DNA from: Prevotellaceae bacterium
GTDB lineage: Bacteria > Bacteroidota > Bacteroidia > Bacteroidales > UBA932
DNA: 5,749 nt
Direction: 5' to 3'
Assembly (NCBI GenBank): GCA_031289385.1
Contig: JAITPP010000029.1
Span: 1 to 5,749 of the forward strand
The position numbers and the translations under genes were made by a program. Below the pieces are notes generated by a model. That model did no database searches. It saw only the letters and a list, made by a program, of their open reading frames with translations, and was not told the origin of the DNA. Shown here one piece after another: positions 1-5,630 of this stretch (its first letter is position 1; each line of letters starts with the position of its first letter).

Positions 1-163
1 AAAAACGGAAAGTTTCTTTCATTACTGATTGAGTTTTATCGCCAATAGTTCATTAAATATTGATTATAAATTAAATATAAATATTTTTAAATTTTTGTCA
101 TGTAGTAAAGAATTAGACAAATAATTAATTTTACAACAATGTTGCTTTTAAAATCAAAAACCG
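1..163. other. AT-rich left edge, no supported gene
   Basis: I see no supported gene here. Frame 1 is open from the edge to a TAG at 46-48 (15 codons ending IEFYRQ), which could be the tail of an upstream gene. On the minus strand an ATG at 22-20 opens a frame (MKETFRF) running off the left edge, which could be the start of a divergent gene. Both are too short to judge. The remainder is A/T-rich sequence without a convincing hairpin or promoter. Confidence 0.4.
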
Positions 164-216
164 ACTTACAACTTACGACTTACGACTTAAACAACTTACG
201 ACTTAAACAACTTACA
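164..216. repeat. Short tandem repeat of ACTTACG heptamers
   Basis: The stretch is built from ACTTACA/ACTTACG heptamers (164-170, 171-177, 178-184, 194-200, 210-216) and the nonamer ACTTAAACA (185-193, 201-209). A 16-bp unit, ACTTACGACTTAAACA, is perfectly repeated in tandem at 178-193 and 194-209. It lies just upstream of the valS promoter. The function is unknown; such arrays are usually length-variable. Confidence 0.8.
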
Positions 217-246
217 ACTAATTTTCATAATTAGTAATTGATTTTG

Positions 247-254
247 TACCTTTG
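247..254 (+). promoter_or_regulatory. valS promoter -7 element (TACCTTTG)
   Basis: TACCTTTG matches the Bacteroidota -7 consensus TAnnTTTG exactly. Transcription would begin near 260, giving a U-rich leader of about 40 nt before the valS ATG. I see no clear TTTG-type -33 element at the expected spacing, so the call rests on the -7 match and the position. The leader shows no T-box-like structure or obvious attenuator. Confidence 0.65.
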
Positions 255-300
255 TCGTTTTATTTTGCTATATTTTTAATTTATATCTAATTCTATTTTT

Positions 301-2928
301 ATGGAAATGACAACAAAATACAATCCTGTTGAGATTGAAAACAAACTTTATGCGTATTGGCTTGACAACGGTTTTTTTAATTCAAATCCCGACAATCGCC
401 AAGCATACACAATAGTAATACCTCCGCCAAATGTTACGGGAGTTTTACACATGGGGCACATGCTCAACAATACCATACAGGATGTTTTGGTACGCCGCGC
501 ACGAATGTTAGGAAAAAATGCCTGTTGGGTTCCGGGTACAGACCACGCGTCTATTGCAACCGAAGCCAAAGTGGTTGCAAAACTTCGCGAACAAGGAATA
601 TCAAAAGACGACATTACTCGCGATGAATTTCTGAAACACGCTTGGGAATGGAAAGAAAAACACGGCGGAATAATTCTCGAACAACTGAAAAAACTCGGCG
701 CATCGTGCGATTGGCGACGTACACGGTTCACTATGGACGATAAATTGTCGGAAGCCGTTATCGAAACTTTTATTTATCTGTACAACAAAGGTTTGATATA
801 TCGCGGCGTGCGAATGGTGAACTGGGACCCGGTGAGCAAAACTGCCGTTTCAGACGAAGAAGTTATTCACAAAGATATTGATTCAAAACTTTATTATTTA
901 TCATATCCCGTTGTGGGCGAAAATACAAGTCTGATAATAGCAACCACGCGCCCAGAAACAATTATGGCTGATGTTGCAGTCTGCATAAATCCCAACGACG
1001 AACGATATGCCGACATGAAAGGCAAAAAAGTATATATTCCGTTAATAAACAAAGAAATTCCAATTATTTTCGACGAATATGTAACTGTGGATTTTGGAAC
1101 AGGATGCCTGAAAGTTACGCCCGCACACGATGTGAACGATTATGCACTCGGCATAAAATATAATTTGCCTGTGATTGATATTATAGATAATGATGGACGG
1201 CTGAACGCAAAAGCCCAAATTCTTGTTGGCGAAGACAGATTTGATGCTCGCAAAAAAATTGTGAAAATGCTTGACGATGCCGCACTTCTTGTTAAAACCG
1301 AAGATTACAAAAGTTCGGTAGGCTTTTCCGAACGCACAGATGCGGTTATCGAACCCAAACTTTCGATGCAATGGTTTTTAAAGATGGACGAAATCTCGAA
1401 GCCCGCACTCGATTATGTTGTGAACGGCGAAATAAAATTAATTCCCGACAAGTTTAAAAATACATATAAACATTGGATAGAGAACGTTCACGATTGGTGC
1501 ATCTCGCGCCAGTTGTGGTGGGGACAACGTATTCCCGCATGGTATTTGCCCGATGGAAGTTTTGTTGTAGCAAAAACTATTGACGAAGCGTTTGCCCTTG
1601 CGCAAAAAAAATGCAGTAATATAAAAGCCGCCGAATTGCATCAAGACGAAGATGTTGTTGATACATGGTTTTCGTCGTGGCTTTGGCCTATCTCTGTTTT
1701 CGACACTTCGGTGTGCGGACATCCCGAACGCGAAGGCAATGCCGATTTGAATTATTATTATCCTACCAACGATTTGGTAACAGCACCCGAAATTCTGTTT
1801 TTTTGGGTTGCCCGAATGATTATTGCAGGACATGAATTTCGAGGCAAAGCACCATTTTCAAACGTATATCTTACAGGAATTGTGCGCGATAAACTTGGCA
1901 GAAAAATGAGTAAATCGCTCGGCAATTCGCCCGACCCGCTGGTATTAATCCAAAAATACGGTGCAGATGGCGTTCGTGTAGGAATGTTGCTTTGTTCGGC
2001 GGCAGGCAACGATATTTTGTATGACGATTCGCAAGTTGAGCAAGGACGTAATTTTTGCAATAAAATATGGAACGCATTTCGCTTGATTAAAAGTTGGAAT
2101 GTAGAGCAAATTCCTCAACCCGATTACGCAGCAAAAGCCGTAGAATGGTTTAATGCTCAATTCAATAAAACACTTAAAGAAATTTACGATAATTTTGATA
2201 AATACAGAATTTCGGAAGCATTGATGGCTGCATATAAACTTTTTTGGGACGATTTTTGCGCATATTATCTCGAAATAATAAAACCGTCGTATGGCTCGCC
2301 TATTGATAAATGCACGCAAGAGGCAACGCTGAAAATTTTTGAAAATCTTTTAAAAATTCTTCATCCATTCATGCCGTTTATAACCGAAGAAATATGGTTG
2401 ATTTTGAACGGCGACAAAGCGAAAGGCAAAACCATAATGCTGACACTTCAACCCAAACCTCAAGCCTTTGACGCAACGGTTGTAGATACATTTGAGCAAA
2501 TAAAAGATATTATTATAAATATTCGCGCATTGCGGCAAAATAAAAATATTTCGCCAAAAGATAGTCTTGAACTGTTTGTAAAAGGCAATTTGGATTTATC
2601 GTTTTCGACGGTTTTAGCAAAACTTGCAAACCTTTCGAAAGTCGAAAATATTGAAAACAGTATTGAAAACGCCTCATCGTTTTTAGTTCGCACAAACGAG
2701 TACTATATACCGCTCGGCAATAAAATAAATATCGCCGAAGAAATCGAAAAATTACAAAAGGAACTTGAATATACGAAAGGATTTTTGGCAAGCGTAACCA
2801 AAAAACTCAGTAACGAAAAGTTTGTGAATAGCGCACCTGTGAATGTAGTTGAAGCAGAGCGCAAAAAGCAATCGGATGCAGAATCGAAAATAAAAATTTT
2901 GGAAGAAAATATTGCACGTTTACAGTAA
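301..2928 (+). CDS. valS: Valyl-tRNA synthetase
   Basis: This cytosolic class I aminoacyl-tRNA synthetase (875 residues, full bacterial length) charges tRNA-Val with valine using ATP. Visible features in order: PPPNVTG leading into the HIGH-type motif HMGH (50-53); GTDHASIAT (79-87); the inserted CP1 editing domain with TTRPET (215-220) and VTPAHD (272-277), which hydrolyses mischarged Thr-tRNA; WCISRQ (399-404); EDVVDTWFSSW (450-460); KMSKS (535-539); a helical anticodon-binding domain (about 616-770, with HPFMPFITEEIW at 688-699); and a C-terminal tRNA-binding coiled coil (about 811-875, with FVNSAPVNVVEAER near 841). PPPNVTG separates it from IleRS and LeuRS. ATG 301 is preferred over ATG 307 because Bacteroidota ValRS proteins commonly start ME-x-x-TKYNP. 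No key residue appears missing. It seems monocistronic, and I see no hairpin terminator after its stop. Confidence 0.98.
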   Translation: MEMTTKYNPVEIENKLYAYWLDNGFFNSNPDNRQAYTIVIPPPNVTGVLHMGHMLNNTIQDVLVRRARMLGKNACWVPGTDHASIATEAKVVAKLREQGISKDDITRDEFLKHAWEWKEKHGGIILEQLKKLGASCDWRRTRFTMDDKLSEAVIETFIYLYNKGLIYRGVRMVNWDPVSKTAVSDEEVIHKDIDSKLYYLSYPVVGENTSLIIATTRPETIMADVAVCINPNDERYADMKGKKVYIPLINKEIPIIFDEYVTVDFGTGCLKVTPAHDVNDYALGIKYNLPVIDIIDNDGRLNAKAQILVGEDRFDARKKIVKMLDDAALLVKTEDYKSSVGFSERTDAVIEPKLSMQWFLKMDEISKPALDYVVNGEIKLIPDKFKNTYKHWIENVHDWCISRQLWWGQRIPAWYLPDGSFVVAKTIDEAFALAQKKCSNIKAAELHQDEDVVDTWFSSWLWPISVFDTSVCGHPEREGNADLNYYYPTNDLVTAPEILFFWVARMIIAGHEFRGKAPFSNVYLTGIVRDKLGRKMSKSLGNSPDPLVLIQKYGADGVRVGMLLCSAAGNDILYDDSQVEQGRNFCNKIWNAFRLIKSWNVEQIPQPDYAAKAVEWFNAQFNKTLKEIYDNFDKYRISEALMAAYKLFWDDFCAYYLEIIKPSYGSPIDKCTQEATLKIFENLLKILHPFMPFITEEIWLILNGDKAKGKTIMLTLQPKPQAFDATVVDTFEQIKDIIINIRALRQNKNISPKDSLELFVKGNLDLSFSTVLAKLANLSKVENIENSIENASSFLVRTNEYYIPLGNKINIAEEIEKLQKELEYTKGFLASVTKKLSNEKFVNSAPVNVVEAERKKQSDAESKIKILEENIARLQ

Positions 2929-2965
2929 AATAGCGTATATAATATTAAAAAAAATTGATTTGAAA

Positions 2966-2996
2966 TTTGCATTAACAAAAAATATGACTACCTTTG
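2966..2996 (+). promoter_or_regulatory. tRNA-Lys promoter (TTTG-N19-TACCTTTG)
   Basis: TTTG at 2966-2969 and TACCTTTG at 2989-2996 are separated by 19 nt, which matches the Bacteroidota sigma-A (-33/-7) promoter arrangement closely. The predicted start is about 3002, roughly 20 nt ahead of the tRNA 5' end. The spacer of only 37 bp after the valS stop shows that the tRNA has its own promoter rather than depending on read-through. Confidence 0.8.
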
Positions 2997-3023
2997 CAGC
3001 CTCGTTTTAAAAATGAGGGTATT

Positions 3024-3096
3024 GATTCAGTAGCTCAGCAGGTAGAGCACATCCCTTTTAAGGATGGGGTCCTGGGTTCGAATCCCAGCTGGATCA
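3024..3096 (+). tRNA. tRNA-Lys (anticodon UUU)
   Basis: A complete 73-nt cloverleaf can be folded by hand. Acceptor stem 3024-3030 pairs with 3089-3095 (one G-U). D stem is 3033-3036 with 3045-3048. Anticodon stem is 3050-3054 with 3062-3066 around a 7-nt loop, giving anticodon TTT at 3057-3059. The variable region is 3067-3071. T stem is 3072-3076 with 3084-3088 and loop TTCGAAT. The discriminator base is A3096. The following bases are CAA, so CCA is not encoded and must be added after transcription. The tRNA reads AAA and AAG lysine codons. Confidence 0.97.
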
Positions 3097-3329
3097 CAAT
3101 AAACATTAATATTGAGGCGTTTGTAATTTTTACACCCAAAATTACACCCGAAATATAAAAAATTCAGGCGGTTTTTTAGCCGCCTAATCTTTTTTAAAAG
3201 CAATTCGCTATTTTTTGATTATTCTCACAAATATTCCTAATAATGACGCTTGTAATTATTATTTTTTTTTTGATTCGCATGAATAAATAAAATCAGTAAT
3301 TAACTTTTTTCGTTTTTTAGAAAAAATCG
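3097..3329. other. Spacer downstream of tRNA-Lys
   Basis: No gene is supported. Just after the tRNA there are two copies of TTACACCC 12 bp apart (3130-3137 and 3142-3149), then the terminator listed separately. From about 3196 to 3329 the sequence is A/T-rich with homopolymer T runs and no visible ORF or structure. The end of this spacer leads into the promoter at 3330. Confidence 0.5.
3166..3195 (+). terminator. Intrinsic terminator after tRNA-Lys
   Basis: AGGCGG (3166-3171) and CCGCCT (3180-3185) form a perfect 6-bp GC-rich stem with loop TTTTTTAG, followed by a run of six T (3190-3195). It stands 70 nt beyond the mature tRNA end and probably ends the tRNA-Lys precursor transcript. Confidence 0.8.
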
Positions 3330-3337
3330 TATCTTTG
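3330..3337 (+). promoter_or_regulatory. Promoter -7 element (TATCTTTG) for candidate small RNA
   Basis: TATCTTTG fits TAnnTTTG exactly. A TTTTTTCG stretch ending at 3312 may act as a degenerate -33 element with a 17-nt spacer. The predicted start is about 3343, right at a hairpin, with a terminator about 55 nt later and no gene immediately downstream. It therefore appears to drive a short non-coding transcript. Confidence 0.55.
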
Positions 3338-3341
3338 TCAT

Positions 3342-3406
3342 ACCTTTTTTAAAGGTTTATAATTTGTAAGCTCACTCGCTTGTCATGTCGAGTGGGCTTT
3401 TGTTTT
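3342..3406 (+). ncRNA. Candidate small non-coding RNA, about 65 nt
   Basis: A consensus -7 element (3330-3337) is followed by two hairpins. The first is ACCTTT (3342-3347), loop TTT, AAAGGT (3351-3356). The second is an 11-bp terminator stem at 3368-3399 with a T-rich tail. Between them lies an A/U-rich single-stranded stretch, TTATAATTTGTA (3357-3368). There is no ORF inside and the next possible start codon lies almost 200 bp downstream, so a stand-alone transcript fits better than an attenuator. I do not recognise a known RNA family. The alternative is a chance promoter match ahead of an orphan terminator. Confidence 0.4.
3368..3406 (+). terminator. Strong intrinsic terminator of the candidate RNA
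   Basis: AGCTCACTCG (3369-3378) pairs with CGAGTGGGCT (3389-3398) with a single U-G wobble, extended by A3368-T3399. The loop is CTTGTCATGT. The stem is followed by TTTTGTTTT. This is the most stable hairpin in the intergenic stretch. Confidence 0.75.
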
Positions 3407-3450
3407 ATTGATGCCTGTGATTTTTAGTTTACTTTGTTCGGCGGTGTATC

Positions 3451-3556
3451 TAAGTAACAAAAAATAAATAAAGATAAAAGATTGTTTTTTCAAAAGTGCA
3501 AGCCGTCAGGTTTGCATCGCTCGGTAGAAAAATAAACCATCATCATTTGCCGTTTT
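3451..3556 (+). repeat. Dispersed repeat, copy A (partner at 5631-5729)
   Basis: The sequence from TAAGTAACAA onward reappears in direct orientation at 5631. The first 22 bases are identical. After a variable A/T stretch, a 35-bp core (3498-3532) matches 5677-5711 with one substitution. The core holds a hairpin, GCAAGCC (3498-3504) with GGTTTGC (3509-3515), loop GTCA, followed by ATCGCTCGGTAGAAAAA. Both copies then continue through ACCATC to CGTTTT. No coding frame is evident. It behaves like an interspersed intergenic repeat family. Confidence 0.85.
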
Positions 3557-3584
3557 GTAGAGACGGATAATTATCCGTCTCTAC
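3557..3584. repeat. Perfect 28-bp palindrome
   Basis: GTAGAGACGGATAA (3557-3570) is followed directly by its exact reverse complement, TTATCCGTCTCTAC (3571-3584), with no spacer. It has no T-tract after it and so is not a typical terminator. It follows repeat copy A directly and abuts the MITE-like unit at 3585. GTAGAGACG-type palindromes are known as scattered repeats in several bacterial groups, from general recollection. Its role here is unknown. Confidence 0.9.
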
Positions 3585-3843
3585 GGGTGGGGTGTAAAAA
3601 TGTTGAACATGATTAAAAAATATTTGTTACAAATTTGTGAATTTATCTTAGCCCTTATTTTCAAATTTCCCTTAGTAGCAAATAAAACCACTTATAAATT
3701 ACCATTATTCCTTTATTTTCAATATTTTAATAAGGGAAAAGAGATAAAAGAAAAATTTGATACTAAAAGGGTACTCACAAAAATAAGGGTAAAAAAAGAA
3801 CGAACATTTGCAGAAATAAACCCTTGATTTTTTACACCCACCC
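3585..3843. mobile_element. MITE-like element with imperfect terminal inverted repeats
   Basis: The left end GGGTGGGGTGTAAAAA (3585-3600) and the right end TTTTTTACACCCACCC (3828-3843) are inverted repeats differing by one inserted base. Both ends are flanked by TAC (3582-3584 and 3844-3846), which could be a 3-bp target duplication. The interior is very A/T-rich and contains a 10-bp inverted repeat, CCCTTATTTT (3652-3661) with AAAATAAGGG (3780-3789). There is no transposase, so any movement would need one supplied in trans. The family is not identified, and the flanking TAC could be coincidence because the left one is also the end of the palindrome. Confidence 0.4.
3600..3827 (+). CDS. Doubtful 75-residue hypothetical protein inside the MITE-like unit
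   Basis: The open frame starts at ATG 3600, at the edge of the left inverted repeat, and stops (TGA 3825-3827) just before the right one. It therefore fills the element almost exactly. The predicted product has a basic N-terminus, a hydrophobic stretch at residues 9-27 (LLQICEFILALIFKFPLVA) that could span a membrane, and a lysine-rich C-terminal half ending RTFAEINP. I recognise no family. The composition is that of translated A/T-rich DNA, and no TAnnTTTG promoter lies directly upstream. It is more likely a chance ORF than a gene, and is listed because its boundaries coincide with the element. Confidence 0.2.
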   Translation: MLNMIKKYLLQICEFILALIFKFPLVANKTTYKLPLFLYFQYFNKGKEIKEKFDTKRVLTKIRVKKERTFAEINP

Positions 3844-3888
3844 TACGGGATAAAAAAATCATTTAATGCAGTTTGTAAATAAAATGAC

Positions 3889-3896
3889 TATCTTTG
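3889..3896 (+). promoter_or_regulatory. Promoter -7 element (TATCTTTG) of the WG-repeat gene
   Basis: TATCTTTG fits TAnnTTTG. Its surroundings, ATGACTATCTTTGCA, match the tRNA-Lys promoter (ATGACTACCTTTGCA) at 14 of 15 positions. The predicted start is about 3903, leaving a leader of about 48 nt. The -33 element is poor: a TTTG at 3872-3875 is too close (13 nt), and the expected position holds only ATG (3866-3868). The promoter lies outside the MITE-like unit, 46 bp beyond its right end. Confidence 0.65.
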
Positions 3897-3950
3897 CAAA
3901 ATTAAACTAATTGATAACACGCCCTTTTGGGATATAAAAAAACAAAAAAA

Positions 3951-5027
3951 ATGAAATTAAAATTATTTGAAAAAGGCGGCAAGTACGGCTACGCAAATGA
4001 GGAGAATGATGAAATCATTGTTGCGCCAAAGTATGATGAGGCTTATGATTTTGACGAAGGGCTGGGAATTGTAGAACTTGACGGTAAAAGTACATTTATC
4101 GACGAAACCGGCAAAGAACTCATGGCATTTAAATACGACGACATTCGTTATTTTAGCGATGGGCTGGCGGTGGTAACTCTAAATAAAAAGTGGGGTTACA
4201 TAAATCAAAATTTCGAGGAAATTATTCCGTTGAAATATGATGGCGCAGGCGATTTTATGAATGGCGTAGCGTGCGTAAAAGTAAATGAAAAATACGCATA
4301 TATCAATACAAAAGGTGAAGATGTTGTGAAATTAGCCGTATTTTCGGAAAATGAAAAATACGGTTATAAAAATGAAGCAACTAAGGAAGTTATTGTACCG
4401 CCAAAATATGACAACGCTTATGATTTTGACGAAGGGCTGGCAGTCGTACAACTGAATGGCAAAACCACATTTATCGACGAAAAAGGCAAGGAACTCACAG
4501 CATTTAAATACGACGACGCATTCAGTTTCAGCGAAGGATTAGCCGTAGTATGCCTCAATGGCAAACGTGGTTATATTGATATGAAAGGCGAAGAAGTCAT
4601 TCCCTTACAATATGATGGTGCAGGCGATTTTCACAGCGGTTTGGCAAGCATTGTAATAAATGGGAAATGGGGCTATATCAACACAAAAGGCGAAATAGTT
4701 GTGCAGCCCGAATACGAAAAAGTATTTGCAGTGAAAGAAGAAATCGGCGGACTTATACTCAACGGAAAGATAGCCTTCACCGACGACAAAGGCAAACCAA
4801 TCACACCCTTTAAATACGACAGCTCTTTTGGCTTTGAAAACGGCTATGCATGCGTAGAAATTAATGAAAAATGGGGCTACATAGATAAAACAGGCAAAGA
4901 AATAACCGAAATAATCTACGACAAAGTATTTCCGTTTGAAAATGGCGCAGCAATGGTTGAATTTGAAGGTAAAATGATTGTTATCAATACCTCAGGCGAA
5001 CAGTTGGATTCATTATATACAGGATAA
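3951..5027 (+). CDS. WG-repeat (KWG-type) protein, 358 residues
   Basis: The protein consists almost entirely of WG/KWG-type repeats. The aromatic-rich signature recurs at residues 12 (YGY), 47 (TFID from 48), 81 (WGYIN), 115 (YAYIN), 137 (YGY), 172, 206 (RGYID), 240 (WGYIN), 274, 308 (WGYID) and 342. Spacing is 34-35 residues except for 22 between 115 and 137. Between signatures lie PKYD/FKYD and F-x-EGLA motifs. There is no signal peptide, membrane segment or catalytic domain, so it is probably a cytosolic beta-rich protein. WG-repeat proteins are abundant in Bacteroidota, but their function is generally unknown and a binding or scaffold role is only a guess. ATG 3951 follows an A-rich leader and is preferred over an in-frame TTG at 3927, which has no support. 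It has its own promoter and converges on the XRE gene. No terminator hairpin is visible after the stop. Confidence 0.92.
   Translation: MKLKLFEKGGKYGYANEENDEIIVAPKYDEAYDFDEGLGIVELDGKSTFIDETGKELMAFKYDDIRYFSDGLAVVTLNKKWGYINQNFEEIIPLKYDGAGDFMNGVACVKVNEKYAYINTKGEDVVKLAVFSENEKYGYKNEATKEVIVPPKYDNAYDFDEGLAVVQLNGKTTFIDEKGKELTAFKYDDAFSFSEGLAVVCLNGKRGYIDMKGEEVIPLQYDGAGDFHSGLASIVINGKWGYINTKGEIVVQPEYEKVFAVKEEIGGLILNGKIAFTDDKGKPITPFKYDSSFGFENGYACVEINEKWGYIDKTGKEITEIIYDKVFPFENGAAMVEFEGKMIVINTSGEQLDSLYTG
3981..4703 (+). repeat. Internal 375-bp tandem duplication in the WG-repeat gene
   Basis: Residues 11-126 (3981-4328) align without gaps to residues 136-251 (4356-4703), an offset of exactly 125 codons. 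By hand count 78 of 116 residues are identical. A 25-bp DNA stretch starting at 4041 recurs exactly at 4416. The high identity at a longer period than the 34-residue unit indicates a later block duplication of about three and a half units. Confidence 0.85.
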
Positions 5028-5158
5028 AAATAATTACGAATTACGAATTTTAAAAATAAAATTTATGAAACTTAAAAAAATGAATGTAAAACAAGTGAAA
5101 CACAGTATTATGGCTTTAAATTAATCTTAAAAAGCTGTTTGTAGTTTGTATTCGCAAT
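5028..5158. other. Spacer between convergent genes
   Basis: This 131-bp spacer separates the 3' ends of the WG-repeat gene and the XRE gene. It contains a tandem AATTACG heptamer (5032-5038, 5039-5045) and a 19-codon open frame at 5065-5124 (MKLKKMNVKQVKHSIMALN) that I do not believe is a gene. No GC-rich hairpin with a T-tract is visible for either gene. Confidence 0.5.
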
Positions 5159-5497
5159 TTAGTTTTTTAAAACTTGTATTACCTTATCTTTCAGTCCCAT
5201 TTTTATAAATTCATCTGCACTAATATCAAGTTCAACAAGCACTTTTGTTAATTGCTCGTGTATTACTTGTTTTAAACAATAAGTGTCAGGATAAGTTATT
5301 ACATCTATCACATCCATTTCGAATATATCGGCAATTTGCAATAATACCTCATATTGTAATCTTCTGTCTCCTCTTTCCACAAGTCCATATCCGGACTGTT
5401 TCATGCCTAATTTTTCGGCAATATAATCTTGGTTAAATCCCTTATTTTTACGGATTTTAACGATGTTATCTAAAATGTTATTTCGTTTACTTTTCAT
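5159..5497 (-). CDS. XRE-family helix-turn-helix transcriptional regulator
   Basis: This is a 112-residue DNA-binding protein of the Cro/C1 (XRE) type. The HTH domain spans about residues 8-67: NIVKIRKNKGFNQDYIAEKLG supplies helices 1 and 2 (split here at the N-K-G turn), residues 33-42 (KQSGYGLVER) are the recognition-helix region, and LLQIADIFEMDVIDVI (52-67) closes the domain. Residues 70-112 are a short, probably helical tail (ISADEFIKMGLKDKVIQVL) that may serve dimerisation. It has no ligand-binding, peptidase or kinase domain. It is convergent with the WG-repeat gene and no toxin partner lies beside it, so an antitoxin role is not supported. ATG 5497 is the only start ahead of the conserved domain. 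An inverted repeat at its promoter suggests autoregulation. Confidence 0.9.
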   Translation of the reverse strand: MKSKRNNILDNIVKIRKNKGFNQDYIAEKLGMKQSGYGLVERGDRRLQYEVLLQIADIFEMDVIDVITYPDTYCLKQVIHEQLTKVLVELDISADEFIKMGLKDKVIQVLKN

Positions 5498-5555
5498 ATA
5501 TATAAAATTAGTTCATTAATAAAAAAGTATTATTGTTTTATTTTTTTAATGGTTG

Positions 5556-5563
5556 CAAATTTA
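5556..5563 (-). promoter_or_regulatory. Putative -7 element (TAAATTTG) of the XRE gene
   Basis: Read on the minus strand, 5563 to 5556 is TAAATTTG, an exact TAnnTTTG match, about 58 bp ahead of the XRE start codon. I see no clear -33 element upstream. In A/T-rich DNA a single such match can occur by chance, but its position is right for the gene. Confidence 0.45.
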
Positions 5564-5580
5564 TGTAAAATAATTACATA
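5562..5580. promoter_or_regulatory. Candidate operator: TATGTAA-N5-TTACATA
   Basis: TATGTAA (5562-5568) and TTACATA (5574-5580) form a perfect 7-bp inverted repeat with a 5-bp spacer. It overlaps the upstream edge of the putative -7 element of the XRE gene and fills the region between -7 and -33. Binding of a dimeric XRE protein there would block the polymerase. This is inferred from position and symmetry; the A/T-only composition apart from one G/C per arm limits confidence. Confidence 0.4.
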
Positions 5581-5630
5581 TTGTACTATTTTAAATATTT
5601 TTTTTATTTTTCGTTCAATTTATATAATCT

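Noticed and set aside
348..2978. Many minus-strand open frames of 62-131 codons across valS.
   Set aside because: They are shadows of the valS coding sequence, whose own motifs are unambiguous. None has a recognisable domain or promoter.
3927..3950. Extended N-terminus for the WG-repeat protein from a TTG at 3927 (GYKKTKK).
   Set aside because: The ATG at 3951 has the A-rich upstream context typical of this phylum, and the extra residues have no repeat character.
5065..5124. 19-codon ORF (MKLKKMNVKQVKHSIMALN) between the WG and XRE genes, reminiscent of short leader peptides.
   Set aside because: It is very short, lacks a double-glycine or core peptide, has no promoter of its own and no modification genes nearby. 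Lysine-rich short frames are expected in A/T-rich spacers.
5159..5497. Toxin-antitoxin module based on the XRE protein.
   Set aside because: No toxin-like gene adjoins it. The only neighbour is the convergent WG-repeat gene, and the right side is non-coding to the window edge.
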